From NCBI RefSeq assembly GCF_900116135.1, contig NZ_FOZX01000004.1, forward strand, positions 124,001-188,000: 64,000 bases of DNA. The letters run 5' to 3'. Source of the DNA: Saccharopolyspora flava. GTDB taxonomy: Bacteria > Actinomycetota > Actinomycetes > Mycobacteriales > Pseudonocardiaceae. Position 1 is the stretch's first letter; each line of letters begins with the position of its first letter. Made by a program: the position numbers and the translations under genes. Positions 1 through 8,288 of the stretch are shown here, one piece after another. The notes under the pieces are model-generated. The model was not told where the DNA came from. It saw only the letters and a list, made by a program, of their open reading frames with translations, and ran no database searches.

Positions 1-1
1 C

Positions 2-373
2 ATCCACGACGTGTTCAAGGGCGGCAACGTCCGCGAGGAGGGCGGTTTCGCCCGCGTGTGGCGGGAATCGGAGCTGTTCAACGACCTCCGGCAGCCGCAG
101 TCGGCGGGTGCCTGCGCGTCCTGCTCGCAGTACGACGCCTGCCAGGGCGGGTGCATGGCGGCGAAGTTCTTCACCGGGCTGCCGCTGGACGGGCCCGACC
201 CCGAGTGCGTGCAGGGGCACGGGCAGTCCGCGCTGTCCATCGTGGACAAGAGCGTGCTGCCGAAGTCCACTCAGGACCACTCGCGGGCGTCGCAGCGCAA
301 GAAGGTCGGGCTCGGGATGCCGACCGTCCCGGCCAAGCCGTGCGACTCGTCTCCGCTGGTGAGCGAGCCGTGA
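2..373 (+). CDS. mftC: MftC, mycofactocin radical SAM maturase (C-terminal part only)
   Basis: This is the C-terminal ~123 residues of an open frame that enters from the left edge, so the radical SAM core is outside the window. What remains is a SPASM-type auxiliary Fe-S domain: ACASC, then CQGGC, then PEC, a Cys arrangement that ligates auxiliary 4Fe-4S clusters. MftC decarboxylates and cyclises the C-terminal Val-Tyr of the MftA peptide in mycofactocin synthesis. The identification leans on context, since the genes that follow are the known mycofactocin set. The stop TGA (371-373) overlaps the GTG start of the next gene. mftA, mftB and mftR would be expected upstream, off the window. Confidence 0.85.
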   Translation: MHDVFKGGNVREEGGFARVWRESELFNDLRQPQSAGACASCSQYDACQGGCMAAKFFTGLPLDGPDPECVQGHGQSALSIVDKSVLPKSTQDHSRASQRKKVGLGMPTVPAKPCDSSPLVSEP

Positions 374-2241
374 CACTGGTCGATCCGGTCGAGATCGGCC
401 GGACCCGGGCTCCCTCCCGGGTGCTGTTCGGCCCGCACGAGACCAATCTCGGCCGTGAGCGCGACATCTCGGACCGGCACGTCGCCTACTACGCCGCCCG
501 CGCGGCGGGTGGGACCGGCGTGCTGGTCACCGAGATCGCTGGCGTGCACGACTCGGACTGGCCCTACGAGCGGGCGCCGCTGGCCTCGCGCTGCGGTCCC
601 GGCTGGGCGGCCGTCGCCGAGGCCTGCCGTCCACAGGGGACGGTGGTGCTCGCGGGTCTCGGGCACTCGGGGTCGCAGGGCTCGTCGGCGTTCTCGCAGC
701 GCGTGCTGTGGGCGCCCTCGCGGGTGCCCGACGTGGCCAGCCGCGAGATGCCGATGGAGATGGAGCAGCTCGAGATCGACGCGCTGGTGCGCGGTTTCGC
801 CGACGCGGCCCGGTTGGCGGTCGGCAGCGGGCTGCACGGGGTGGAGCTCAACGCCGGGCAGTTCTCGCTGCTGCGGCAGTTCCTGTCCGGGCTGACCAAC
901 CAGCGCGGTGACGACTACGGCACCGACCGCACCCGACTGCTGCGCGAGGTCCTCGCCGCCGTGCGCGAGGCGATCGGCGACGGCGTGCTCGGACTGCGGC
1001 TGTCCTGCGACGAACTCGCCCCCTGGGCCGGGATCACCCCGGAGGCCGCGGCCGGGATCGTCGAGTCGATCCGCGACCAGGTCGACTACCTCGCCGTCGT
1101 CCGGGGTTCGGCGATGGGCACCTCGGCCACCCGGCCCGACCTGCACACCGAACCGGGCTTCAACATCGATCTGTGCCGCGGCATCCGGGAATCCGCCGGT
1201 GACACCCCGGTGGTCCTGCAGGGCAGCGTCGTCGACCCCGGCCAGGCCCAGTGGGCCCTCGACGACGGCGTCGCCGACCTCGTCGAGATGACCCGGGCCC
1301 AGATCGCCGACCCTGACCTCGTCGCCAAGACCCGCGACGACGTCCCGGTCCGCCCCTGCGTCCTGTGCAACCAGAAGTGCGCGGTCCGGGACAACCGCAA
1401 CCCCCTCGTCACCTGCATCGCCAACCCCACCGCCGGCCACGAAACCGACGAGATCCCGATTTCAACGGAAATCGGGTCCTCGGAACCGGTGCTGGTGGTC
1501 GGGGGTGGTCCTGCGGGGCTGGAGGCCGCTCGGGTGCTGGCGTCTCGTGGGCGGCGGGTGGAGCTCGTCGAGCGGGACGAGCGGCTCGGAGGCATGGCCC
1601 GGACGGCGGCAGAAGTCGCCGGCCGGGAGCGGTTGCTCGGGTTGGTCGAGTGGCTGGAGGGCGAGGTCCGACGGCTCGGCGTGCAGGTGCGTACCGGGGT
1701 TGAAGTCGGACCCGAGGAGCTGGACGGGCGGGAGGTCGTGGTGGCGACCGGGTCCGCGCCCGGACCGCGGAACTTCAAGGTCGACGGGGGAGTGGTGCTC
1801 GACGTCGTCGAACTGCTCGGCGGCCAGATACCGGACGGCCCGGTGGTGGTGCACGATCCCGTCGGGGACTTCGTCGGGGTCGGGGTCGCCGAGCTGCTGG
1901 CGGCTCGCGGGGTGGAGACGGCGATCGTGACGCAGGATCAGGTCGTGGGCACCCAACTCGCGCTGACCGGCGACCTCGCCGACGCCAACGCCCGGCTCCA
2001 GCGGGCCGGAGTGGCGCTGGAGAAGCGCTCCCTGCTGCGCGAGGTCCGCGACGGGCACGTGGTGCTGGAGGACGTGTTCACCGCCGAGACCCGCGAGCGC
2101 CCGGCCGCCGCCGTCGTCCACTGCGGACACCGGCTGCCCGATCAGCGGGTCGAGGGCCTGCCGATCGGCGACTGCGTGGCGCCGCGCACGATCCACGAGG
2201 CGGTCCTGGAAGGCCGCCGGGCGGCGGGAGGTCTGCGATGA
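370..2241 (+). CDS. Mycofactocin-system FadH/OYE family oxidoreductase 1
   Basis: A 623-residue, two-part flavoenzyme. An N-terminal TIM barrel of the old yellow enzyme/2,4-dienoyl-CoA reductase type (about residues 1-330) is followed by a 4Fe-4S site (CVLCNQKC, then TC 11 residues on) and a C-terminal FAD/NAD(P) domain starting with VVGGGPAGLEAA. The GTG start at 370 overlaps the mftC stop and gives the expected N-terminus VDPVEIGRTRAPSRVLFGP. The 3' end overlaps the next gene by ATGA. Where FadH has its catalytic Tyr (EGYL), this protein reads FSLL, so Ser replaces Tyr. Mycofactocin clusters often carry two such paralogues of unknown substrate; this one matches type 1 by order and sequence. 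Confidence 0.85.
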   Translation: MTLVDPVEIGRTRAPSRVLFGPHETNLGRERDISDRHVAYYAARAAGGTGVLVTEIAGVHDSDWPYERAPLASRCGPGWAAVAEACRPQGTVVLAGLGHSGSQGSSAFSQRVLWAPSRVPDVASREMPMEMEQLEIDALVRGFADAARLAVGSGLHGVELNAGQFSLLRQFLSGLTNQRGDDYGTDRTRLLREVLAAVREAIGDGVLGLRLSCDELAPWAGITPEAAAGIVESIRDQVDYLAVVRGSAMGTSATRPDLHTEPGFNIDLCRGIRESAGDTPVVLQGSVVDPGQAQWALDDGVADLVEMTRAQIADPDLVAKTRDDVPVRPCVLCNQKCAVRDNRNPLVTCIANPTAGHETDEIPISTEIGSSEPVLVVGGGPAGLEAARVLASRGRRVELVERDERLGGMARTAAEVAGRERLLGLVEWLEGEVRRLGVQVRTGVEVGPEELDGREVVVATGSAPGPRNFKVDGGVVLDVVELLGGQIPDGPVVVHDPVGDFVGVGVAELLAARGVETAIVTQDQVVGTQLALTGDLADANARLQRAGVALEKRSLLREVRDGHVVLEDVFTAETRERPAAAVVHCGHRLPDQRVEGLPIGDCVAPRTIHEAVLEGRRAAGGLR

Positions 2242-4181
2242 GCCGCTACCTGTTCTCCCCGCTGCGGGTGGGGCCGGTGACCGTGCGCAACCGCATCGTG
2301 TTCTCCGCGCACCTCACCAACTACGCGCGCGACGGGCACCCGACCGAGCAGCACGCCGCCTACTACGCGGCGCGCGCCGAAGGCGGGGCCGGGCTCGTCA
2401 TCACCGAGGAGCACTCCACCCACCCCACCGACTGGCCGTACGAGAAGCTCATCCACGGCTTCAACCCGTCGGTCGTCGAGGGCTACCGGCGCATCACCGA
2501 GGCGGTGCACGCGCACGGGACGCCGATCTTCGCGCAGCTCAACCACAACGGCGGGCAGGCGTCGTCGATGTACTCGCGGCTGCCGGTGTGGGCGCCCTCG
2601 CCGGTGCCCGACCCGATGTTCCGCGAGGTGCCCAAGGCCATCGACGCCCGCGAGATCGCCGAGGTCGTCGCCGGGTACGGGACCGTGGCCGCGCACTGCG
2701 CCGAGGGCGGCTTCGACGGGGTGGAGTTGCAGTGCTCGCACTCGTCGATCGTGCGCGGTTTCCTGTCCCCGGCCACCAACAAGCGCACCGACGCCTACGG
2801 CGGGTCGCTGGCCGGGCGGGCCCGGATCCTGCTGGAGATCATCGACGCCGTCCGGGACTCCTTGGGCCCGGATCGCGCGCTGGGCGTGCGGATCTGCGGC
2901 GACGAGCTGATCGAGGGCGGCACGACCATCGACGAGGCCGTCGAGGTCGCCAGGATGGTCGAGGCCACCGGCGAGGTCGACTACATCAACACCTCCATCG
3001 GGGTCGCGACCTCGACGCTGTACATGATCGAGGCGTCGATGGCGATCCCGCCGGGCTACGCGCTGTTCATCTCCAACGCGATCCGCCAGGCCGTGGACCT
3101 TCCGGTCGTCGGCGTCGGCCGGATCAAGGACCCGCTGCAGGCCGAACGCGCCCTGGAGGAGGGCCACTGCGACCTGGTCGGGGTGGTGCGCGGCCAGATC
3201 GCCGACGCCGACTTCGCCGCCAAGGCCCGCTCCGGGCACGCCACCGACATCCGAACCTGCCTGTCCTGCAACCAGGAGTGCGTCGGCCGGATGGGGCTGA
3301 ACCGCTGGCTCGGCTGCATCGAGAACCCGCGCACCGGGCGGGAATCGGTGGCGCTGCCGATGCCGCGCAGGCGCGACCGGGTGCTCGTCGTCGGCGGCGG
3401 ACCGGCCGGGTTGCAGGCCGCGGCCACCGCGGCCGAGCGCGGCCACCACGTGACGCTGTTCGAGCAGGCGCCCGAGACCGGCGGTCAGGTCGCCCAGGCC
3501 GCGAGCGTGCCGGGCCGCGCCGAATTCCTCGACGTGGTGCGGAACCTGCGCGCCGAGTGCGCCCGCCACGGCGTCGACGTCAAGACCGGCGTCGCCGCCA
3601 CCGCGCAGCTGCTGCGCGAAGAACACCCCGACGCCGTCGTCCTGGCCACCGGAGCGCGTCCCGAAAAGCCTTGGTGGGCTGGTGATCTGGACCGGATCGT
3701 GGACGTCCGCGACGTGCTCTCCGGGGACGCGAGCCCGGAAGGCGAGGTGCTCCTCGTCGACGAGCTCGGGTTCCAGCAGGCCGCCTCGGTCGCCGAGCTG
3801 CTGGCCGACCGGGGCTGCCGGGTGCGGATCAGCACGCCGGGCATGGTCGTGTGCCAGGACCTCGGCGTCACGCTCGACATGGAGACCTTCAACATCCGCG
3901 CCCACGCCAAGGGGATCGGGCAGCGCACCGACGAGGTCGTCATGGGCGCCTCGGCCGACGGCGAGCGGGTGTCGCTGCAGATCCTCAAGCACACCACCGG
4001 CGAGACCACCGAGCACGTCGTCGACTGGGTGGTGTGCGCGGTGCACCAGAGCCCCGTCGACGAGCTGTGGCACGAGCTGCGCGACGCGCCGTTCCCGGTG
4101 CACCGGGCGGGGGACTGCCTCGCGCCCCGCCGCGCGCACGCGGCCGTGATCGAAGGACACCGAGTGGCGGTGGAACTGTGA
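2238..4181 (+). CDS. Mycofactocin-system FadH/OYE family oxidoreductase 2
   Basis: A 647-residue paralogue of the preceding protein with the same layout: OYE-type barrel (N-terminus SRYLFSPLRVGPVTVRNRIV), Fe-S site CLSCNQEC with a fourth Cys in GCIENP, then VVGGGPAGLQAA for FAD binding. The position of the FadH catalytic Tyr is again Ser (SHSSIVRGFLSP). It starts with an ATGA overlap and ends in a GTGA overlap, so it is translationally coupled on both sides. Its role is probably NAD(P)H-linked reduction or dehydrogenation of an unknown substrate passing electrons through FMN, 4Fe-4S and FAD. The substrate cannot be deduced. Confidence 0.85.
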   Translation: MSRYLFSPLRVGPVTVRNRIVFSAHLTNYARDGHPTEQHAAYYAARAEGGAGLVITEEHSTHPTDWPYEKLIHGFNPSVVEGYRRITEAVHAHGTPIFAQLNHNGGQASSMYSRLPVWAPSPVPDPMFREVPKAIDAREIAEVVAGYGTVAAHCAEGGFDGVELQCSHSSIVRGFLSPATNKRTDAYGGSLAGRARILLEIIDAVRDSLGPDRALGVRICGDELIEGGTTIDEAVEVARMVEATGEVDYINTSIGVATSTLYMIEASMAIPPGYALFISNAIRQAVDLPVVGVGRIKDPLQAERALEEGHCDLVGVVRGQIADADFAAKARSGHATDIRTCLSCNQECVGRMGLNRWLGCIENPRTGRESVALPMPRRRDRVLVVGGGPAGLQAAATAAERGHHVTLFEQAPETGGQVAQAASVPGRAEFLDVVRNLRAECARHGVDVKTGVAATAQLLREEHPDAVVLATGARPEKPWWAGDLDRIVDVRDVLSGDASPEGEVLLVDELGFQQAASVAELLADRGCRVRISTPGMVVCQDLGVTLDMETFNIRAHAKGIGQRTDEVVMGASADGERVSLQILKHTTGETTEHVVDWVVCAVHQSPVDELWHELRDAPFPVHRAGDCLAPRRAHAAVIEGHRVAVEL

Positions 4182-5104
4182 GCGCCCTGCCCGACACCCT
4201 CGCGATCGTCGTCGTCCGCGACGGCGCGCTGCCCGCCGGTGCCGACGAGACCGTCGCCGAAGCCGGCGGAGCCGCGCTGCTCACCGGCACCGGCACGGCC
4301 CGCGCCGCCAAGGAGCTCAGCGCCGCCCGCACCACCTGGACCGTCGAAAGCGACGTGGTGGCACCGGGTTCGCTCGCCGCGACGCTCGCGCCGCTGCTCG
4401 GCGAGGTGCGGGTGGTGCTGCTGCCCGCCTCGCCCGACGGCCGAGACCTGGCTCCCCGCCTGGCCTTCACCACCGGCAGGCCGCTGCACGCGGGCGCCGT
4501 CCAGTGCGGCACCGACACCGCCGATCTGTCCCGAGTGGACGATCGGGTGCAGGTGCGGGTCCGCTTCACCGGCCCCGTCGTCGTCACCCTCACCCCGGGG
4601 GTGCGCGGAGTCGGAACACCGCTGCCCCCACCGGAACCCGTCCCGCTCGACGCAGCACCGGGCACCGCCCGCGACGCCGAGCTGGTCGAGGTCCGGCCGC
4701 CCGAGCCCGAGACCGTCGAGCTCACCGAGGCCCGCCGCATCCTCGGCGGCGGCGCCGGGCTCGTCCGCCCCGGCGAGGACGGCACCGCCGCGATGCGCAC
4801 GCTCACCGAGGTCGCCGCCTGGCTCGGCGCCTCCGCCGGGGCCACCCGCGTCGTCACCGACGCCGGCTGGGCCGGGCACGACCGCCAGATCGGCACCACC
4901 GGCGTCGTCGTCGACCCCGACCTCTACGTCGCCTTCGGCATCTCCGGCGCCACCCAGCACACCGGCGGTCTCGGACGCCCCGAGCACGTCGTGAGCATCA
5001 ACACCGACCCGCACTGCCCGATGACCGCCATGGCCGACCTCGGCATCATCGCCGACGCCCCCGCGGTCCTGGCCGAACTCGACCGCCGGAGACGAGATGA
5101 CTGA
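4178..5104 (+). CDS. fixB: Electron transfer flavoprotein alpha subunit (FixB/EtfA family)
   Basis: 308 residues from a GTG start at 4178 that overlaps the preceding stop. The C-terminal half is a clear EtfA FAD-binding domain: GGGAGLVRPGE, RQIGTTGVVVDPDLYVAFGISG, then QHTGG and SINTDP. The N-terminal half is divergent, as usual in specialised Etf proteins. It should pair with FixA encoded at 6688-7509 and pass electrons to FixC (next gene). Its place between the OYE enzymes and the SDR suggests that it serves the mycofactocin electron route, which is inference from context. Confidence 0.9.
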   Translation: MSALPDTLAIVVVRDGALPAGADETVAEAGGAALLTGTGTARAAKELSAARTTWTVESDVVAPGSLAATLAPLLGEVRVVLLPASPDGRDLAPRLAFTTGRPLHAGAVQCGTDTADLSRVDDRVQVRVRFTGPVVVTLTPGVRGVGTPLPPPEPVPLDAAPGTARDAELVEVRPPEPETVELTEARRILGGGAGLVRPGEDGTAAMRTLTEVAAWLGASAGATRVVTDAGWAGHDRQIGTTGVVVDPDLYVAFGISGATQHTGGLGRPEHVVSINTDPHCPMTAMADLGIIADAPAVLAELDRRRRDD

Positions 5105-6383
5105 AGTCGATGCCGTCGTCGTCGGCGCCGGTCCCGCCGGATCGGCCGCCGCACTCGAACTCGCCCGCGCCGGGCGCAGCGTCCTCCTGCTCGAACGCGG
5201 ACCGTTCCCCGGCTCCAAGAACGTCTACGGCGGAGTCGTCTACGCCCGCGTGCTCGACGAGGTGCTGCCCGAGTGGTGGCGCGAGGTGCCCGTGCAGCGC
5301 TGGGTGACCCGGCGCAGCACCATGATGCTCACCGGCCACCAGGCGCTCACCGTCGACTTCCGCACCGAGGACTGGGGCAGCGCCCCCTACAACGGCATGA
5401 CGACCTTCCGCGCCGACTTCGACTCGTGGCTGGCGGGCAAGGCCGTCGACGCCGGGGCGCGGCTGGTCACCTCGACCGTGGCCACCGACGTCCTCCGGGA
5501 GAACGGCCGGATCGTCGGCGTGCGCACCGACCGGCCCGACGGCGACATCCGCGCGAAGGTCGTGATCGCCGCCGACGGCGTCAACGCCTTCCTGGCCAAG
5601 CAGGCCGGGCTGCTGCCCGGCACCGACCCCGAGCACCAGACGCTCGGCGTGAAGGAGACCCTGGCGCTGCCGCGCGCGACCATCGACGAGCGCTTCGGCC
5701 TCAGCGGCGACCAGGGCGCCGACTTCGAGATCCTCGGCTGCACCGGCGACATCGCCGGCGGCGGGTTCCTCTACACCAACCGCGACACCGTCAGCGTCGG
5801 CGTCGTGCTCTCGCTGACCGACCTGGCGAAGTCGGGCAGGCGGCCGGAGGACGTGCTCGCCGACCTCAAGGCGCACCCGGCGATCGCGCCCTACCTGCGC
5901 GGCGCCGAGCTCAAGGAGTACTCCGCGCACCTCATCCCGGAGGGCGGCTACCGCAGCATGCCGCCGCTGTCCACGCCCGGCATGCTCGTCACCGGCGACG
6001 CGGCCGCGATGTGCCTGGCGGCCGGGATCTGGCTGGAGGGCGTCAACTTCGCGATCGGATCCGGCCTGGCCGCCGGGCGCACCGCCGCCGAAGCCGTCGC
6101 GACCGGCGGCGGGCTCGACGGGTACCGGAAGCGGCTGAAGTCGTCCTTCGTGCTCGCCGACCACGAGCGGCTGCAGCGCGCGCCCGAACTCGTGCTCTCC
6201 GACCGGGTGCAGCAGCAGTACCCGAAGCTGCTGTGCGACTTCGCCCAAGGGGTGTTCACCGTCGGCAACCCGGCGCCGAAACCCCGGCTGGGCAAGCTGT
6301 TCCGCGACACCGCCGCCCGTCACGGCGTCCGGCTGCGGCAGCTCGCCGCCGACGCCTGGACCGGTCTGCGCACCTTCGGCTGA
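5097..6383 (+). CDS. fixC: FixC-type electron-transfer flavoprotein:quinone oxidoreductase
   Basis: 428 residues, the usual FixC length. The N-terminal dinucleotide-binding motif GAGPAG is at residues 10-15, with the acidic end of strand 2 at LLLERG. It is followed by the FixC/Etf-QO signature GSKNVYGGVVYARVLDE and a later FAD motif VTGDAAAM. The family takes electrons from FixAB and delivers them to membrane quinone together with the ferredoxin-like FixX. The start overlaps the fixB stop by 8 bases. This is the likely membrane-facing outlet of the cluster. Confidence 0.9.
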   Translation: MTEVDAVVVGAGPAGSAAALELARAGRSVLLLERGPFPGSKNVYGGVVYARVLDEVLPEWWREVPVQRWVTRRSTMMLTGHQALTVDFRTEDWGSAPYNGMTTFRADFDSWLAGKAVDAGARLVTSTVATDVLRENGRIVGVRTDRPDGDIRAKVVIAADGVNAFLAKQAGLLPGTDPEHQTLGVKETLALPRATIDERFGLSGDQGADFEILGCTGDIAGGGFLYTNRDTVSVGVVLSLTDLAKSGRRPEDVLADLKAHPAIAPYLRGAELKEYSAHLIPEGGYRSMPPLSTPGMLVTGDAAAMCLAAGIWLEGVNFAIGSGLAAGRTAAEAVATGGGLDGYRKRLKSSFVLADHERLQRAPELVLSDRVQQQYPKLLCDFAQGVFTVGNPAPKPRLGKLFRDTAARHGVRLRQLAADAWTGLRTFG

Positions 6384-6394
6384 AAGAGGCGGGC

Positions 6395-6682
6395 ATGTAC
6401 CGAGACATCTCCTTCGAGGACCGCATGGGCACCGTCGACTTCGACGTCGGTGAGCGCGCCCACATCACCGTCGACACCGAGATCTGCCGGTCCTGCACGA
6501 CCCAGGCCTGCGTGTCGGCGTGCCCGGCGAAGCTGTTCGTGCCCACCGGCGACGGCGGCATCCTGTTCAACTACGAGCAGTGCTTCGAATGCGGCACCTG
6601 CTACCAGATCTGCAACAACGCCGGGGCCATCACCTGGACCTATCCCGACGGCGGCAACGGCGTCGTGTTCCGGAGGGGCTGA
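6395..6682 (+). CDS. fixX: FixX ferredoxin-like protein
   Basis: 95 residues with eight cysteines in two groups: C31, C34, C39, C43 (CRSCTTQACVSACP) and C63, C66, C69, C73 (CFECGTCYQIC). This is the FixX/bacterial ferredoxin pattern. The protein ends in GAITWTYPDGGNGVVFRRG, and the ITW-x-YP element is typical of FixX and of the Etf-QO C-terminus. It should form the Fe-S arm of FixC. ATG at 6395 lies 12 bases after the fixC stop, behind AAAGAGG. Confidence 0.9.
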   Translation: MYRDISFEDRMGTVDFDVGERAHITVDTEICRSCTTQACVSACPAKLFVPTGDGGILFNYEQCFECGTCYQICNNAGAITWTYPDGGNGVVFRRG

Positions 6683-6687
6683 CAGAC

Positions 6688-7509
6688 ATGCGCATCGCAG
6701 TGGCGCTGAGCCGGTCGTGGCAGCGCGTCGAGGTCGATCCGCTGACCGGCGCGCTGGGCACCGCCCACCGGGGCGAGACGCCCGCCGAGCACGCGGCGCT
6801 GGAGCACGCGCTGCGCCTCGCCGAGCTCACCGGCGGCAGCGTGCACGTGCTGGCCGCCGGCCCGCCGGAGACCGAGGAGGGCCTGCGCGACGCCCTGGCG
6901 GCCGGGGCCGACCGGGCCACCCGCGTCGACCTCGACACGCCCCTGAACTCCTTGGCGCACAACGGGTCCGCGGCCCGCTCGCTGGCCGCCGCGCTGCCCG
7001 AGACCGACCTCGTGCTCTGCGGCGACCGGTCCGCCGACGGCGGCACCGGTGCGACCCCGGCGTTCCTGGCCGCGCACCTCGACGCCGCCCAGGCGCTCGG
7101 CGTGGTCCACCTCGAGCTCGACGGCGACCGGGTGGTCGCGCACCGCCGGCTCGACGGAGGTGCGCGCGAGGTCCTGCGCCTGCCCAGCCCCGCCGTCGTC
7201 TCCGTCGAGGGCGGTCTGCGGCTGCGCCGCGCCCCGCTGCCCGCCGTGCTGGCCGCGCGGGAAGCCGAGATCGCCGTCGTGCCCGGCACACCGCCGGACA
7301 CCGCCGCCGACGTGGTCTCCACCCGGCCGCGCACGCCGCGACCGCGCGCCTACCCGCCGCCCAGCGGCGACACCGCCCACCGCCGGGTCCTGGAGCTCAC
7401 AGGGGCGCTGGTCGACCGCACCCCGCCCACCGTCGTGGGCCCGCTCGAGCCCGCCGCGGCGGCCGACGAGCTGCTGGCCTACCTGCGGCGTCAGGGGTAC
7501 CGGTCATGA
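6688..7509 (+). CDS. fixA: Electron transfer flavoprotein beta subunit (FixA/EtfB family)
   Basis: 273 residues. An Rossmann-like EtfB fold is suggested by the alternating pattern and by the family signature LVLCGDRSADGGTGATPAFLA, the AMP/flavin loop. It lacks the full canonical DGDTAQVGP motif of well-studied bifurcating FixA, so whether this set bifurcates cannot be stated. The start is 5 bases after fixX and the end overlaps the SDR start by ATGA. Gene order B-C-X-A differs from the usual fixABCX. Confidence 0.85.
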   Translation: MRIAVALSRSWQRVEVDPLTGALGTAHRGETPAEHAALEHALRLAELTGGSVHVLAAGPPETEEGLRDALAAGADRATRVDLDTPLNSLAHNGSAARSLAAALPETDLVLCGDRSADGGTGATPAFLAAHLDAAQALGVVHLELDGDRVVAHRRLDGGAREVLRLPSPAVVSVEGGLRLRRAPLPAVLAAREAEIAVVPGTPPDTAADVVSTRPRTPRPRAYPPPSGDTAHRRVLELTGALVDRTPPTVVGPLEPAAAADELLAYLRRQGYRS

Positions 7510-8288
7510 GCCGCGTCGCGCTGGTCACCGGAGCCGCCCGGGGAGTGGGCGCGTGCGTGGTGCGGCAGCTGGTGGCGGAGGGCTGGCAGGTCGTCGCCCT
7601 CGACGTGTGCGCCGACCTGCCCGGCGTGCCCTACCGGCTCGGCACCCGCGACGAGCTGCGCGAACTCGCCGACGCGCACCCGGATTCGGTGCGCGAGGTC
7701 GTCGCCGACGTGCGCGACGCCGACGCGCTGGCCGGGGCGGTGCAGGTCGCCGAGGCCGAGTTCGGCGGGCTCGACGCCGCCGTCGCCGCGGCCGCGATCA
7801 TGGCCGGTGGCACGCCCCTGTGGGAGACCCCCGACGTCGAGCTGGACCTGCTCTTCGACATCGACGTGCGCGGCGTGGCGAACCTGGCCCGCGCGGCCGT
7901 CCCGGCGATGCTGCGCCGCCCCGAACCCCGCTCCGGCCGGTTCGTCGCGCTGGCCTCGGCCGCCGCGCACCGCGGCCTCTACCACCTGGCCGGCTACAAC
8001 GCGGCCAAGCACGCCGTGGTCGGGCTGATCCGGGGTCTGGCGACCGACCTGCGCGGCACCGGGGTCAACGCCACCGCCGTCTCGCCGGGCTCCACCCGCA
8101 CCGACATGCTCACCGCGACCGCCTCCTACTACGACCTCGACGACGTCGAGGAGTTCGCGACCCACCAGGTCGTCGACCGGCTCCTGGAACCCGAGGAGGT
8201 CGCCGCGGCCGTGTGTTGGCTGTGCGACGAGCGCGCCTCGGCCATCACCGGCACCGTCGTGCACGCCGACGGGGGGTTCACCGCGTGA
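7506..8288 (+). CDS. Mycofactocin-coupled SDR family oxidoreductase
   Basis: 260 residues. The cofactor motif TGAARGVG is near residue 8 and the catalytic Ser region is FVALASAAAHRG, with Y-N-A-A-K in AGYNAAKHA. Between the second and third strands there is an extended segment (about residues 35-60, DLPGVPYRLGTRDELRELAD). Such an insertion at the NAD site is the hallmark of mycofactocin-associated SDRs, which hold NAD non-exchangeably and need mycofactocin as external electron acceptor. The alcohol substrate is unknown. Overlaps on both sides place it firmly in the operon. Confidence 0.85.
   Translation: MSRVALVTGAARGVGACVVRQLVAEGWQVVALDVCADLPGVPYRLGTRDELRELADAHPDSVREVVADVRDADALAGAVQVAEAEFGGLDAAVAAAAIMAGGTPLWETPDVELDLLFDIDVRGVANLARAAVPAMLRRPEPRSGRFVALASAAAHRGLYHLAGYNAAKHAVVGLIRGLATDLRGTGVNATAVSPGSTRTDMLTATASYYDLDDVEEFATHQVVDRLLEPEEVAAAVCWLCDERASAITGTVVHADGGFTA

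Noticed and set aside
58-369. N-terminal extension of OYE oxidoreductase 1 back to 58
   Set aside because: This part overlaps mftC in another frame and is Arg/Ala/Gly-rich. GTG 370 overlaps the mftC stop and gives the normal N-terminus.
2142-4160. Very long - strand open frame opposite the second OYE gene
   Set aside because: It is a reverse-strand shadow of a GC-rich gene: low-complexity His/Arg/Asp/Gly-rich translation and no recognisable domain.
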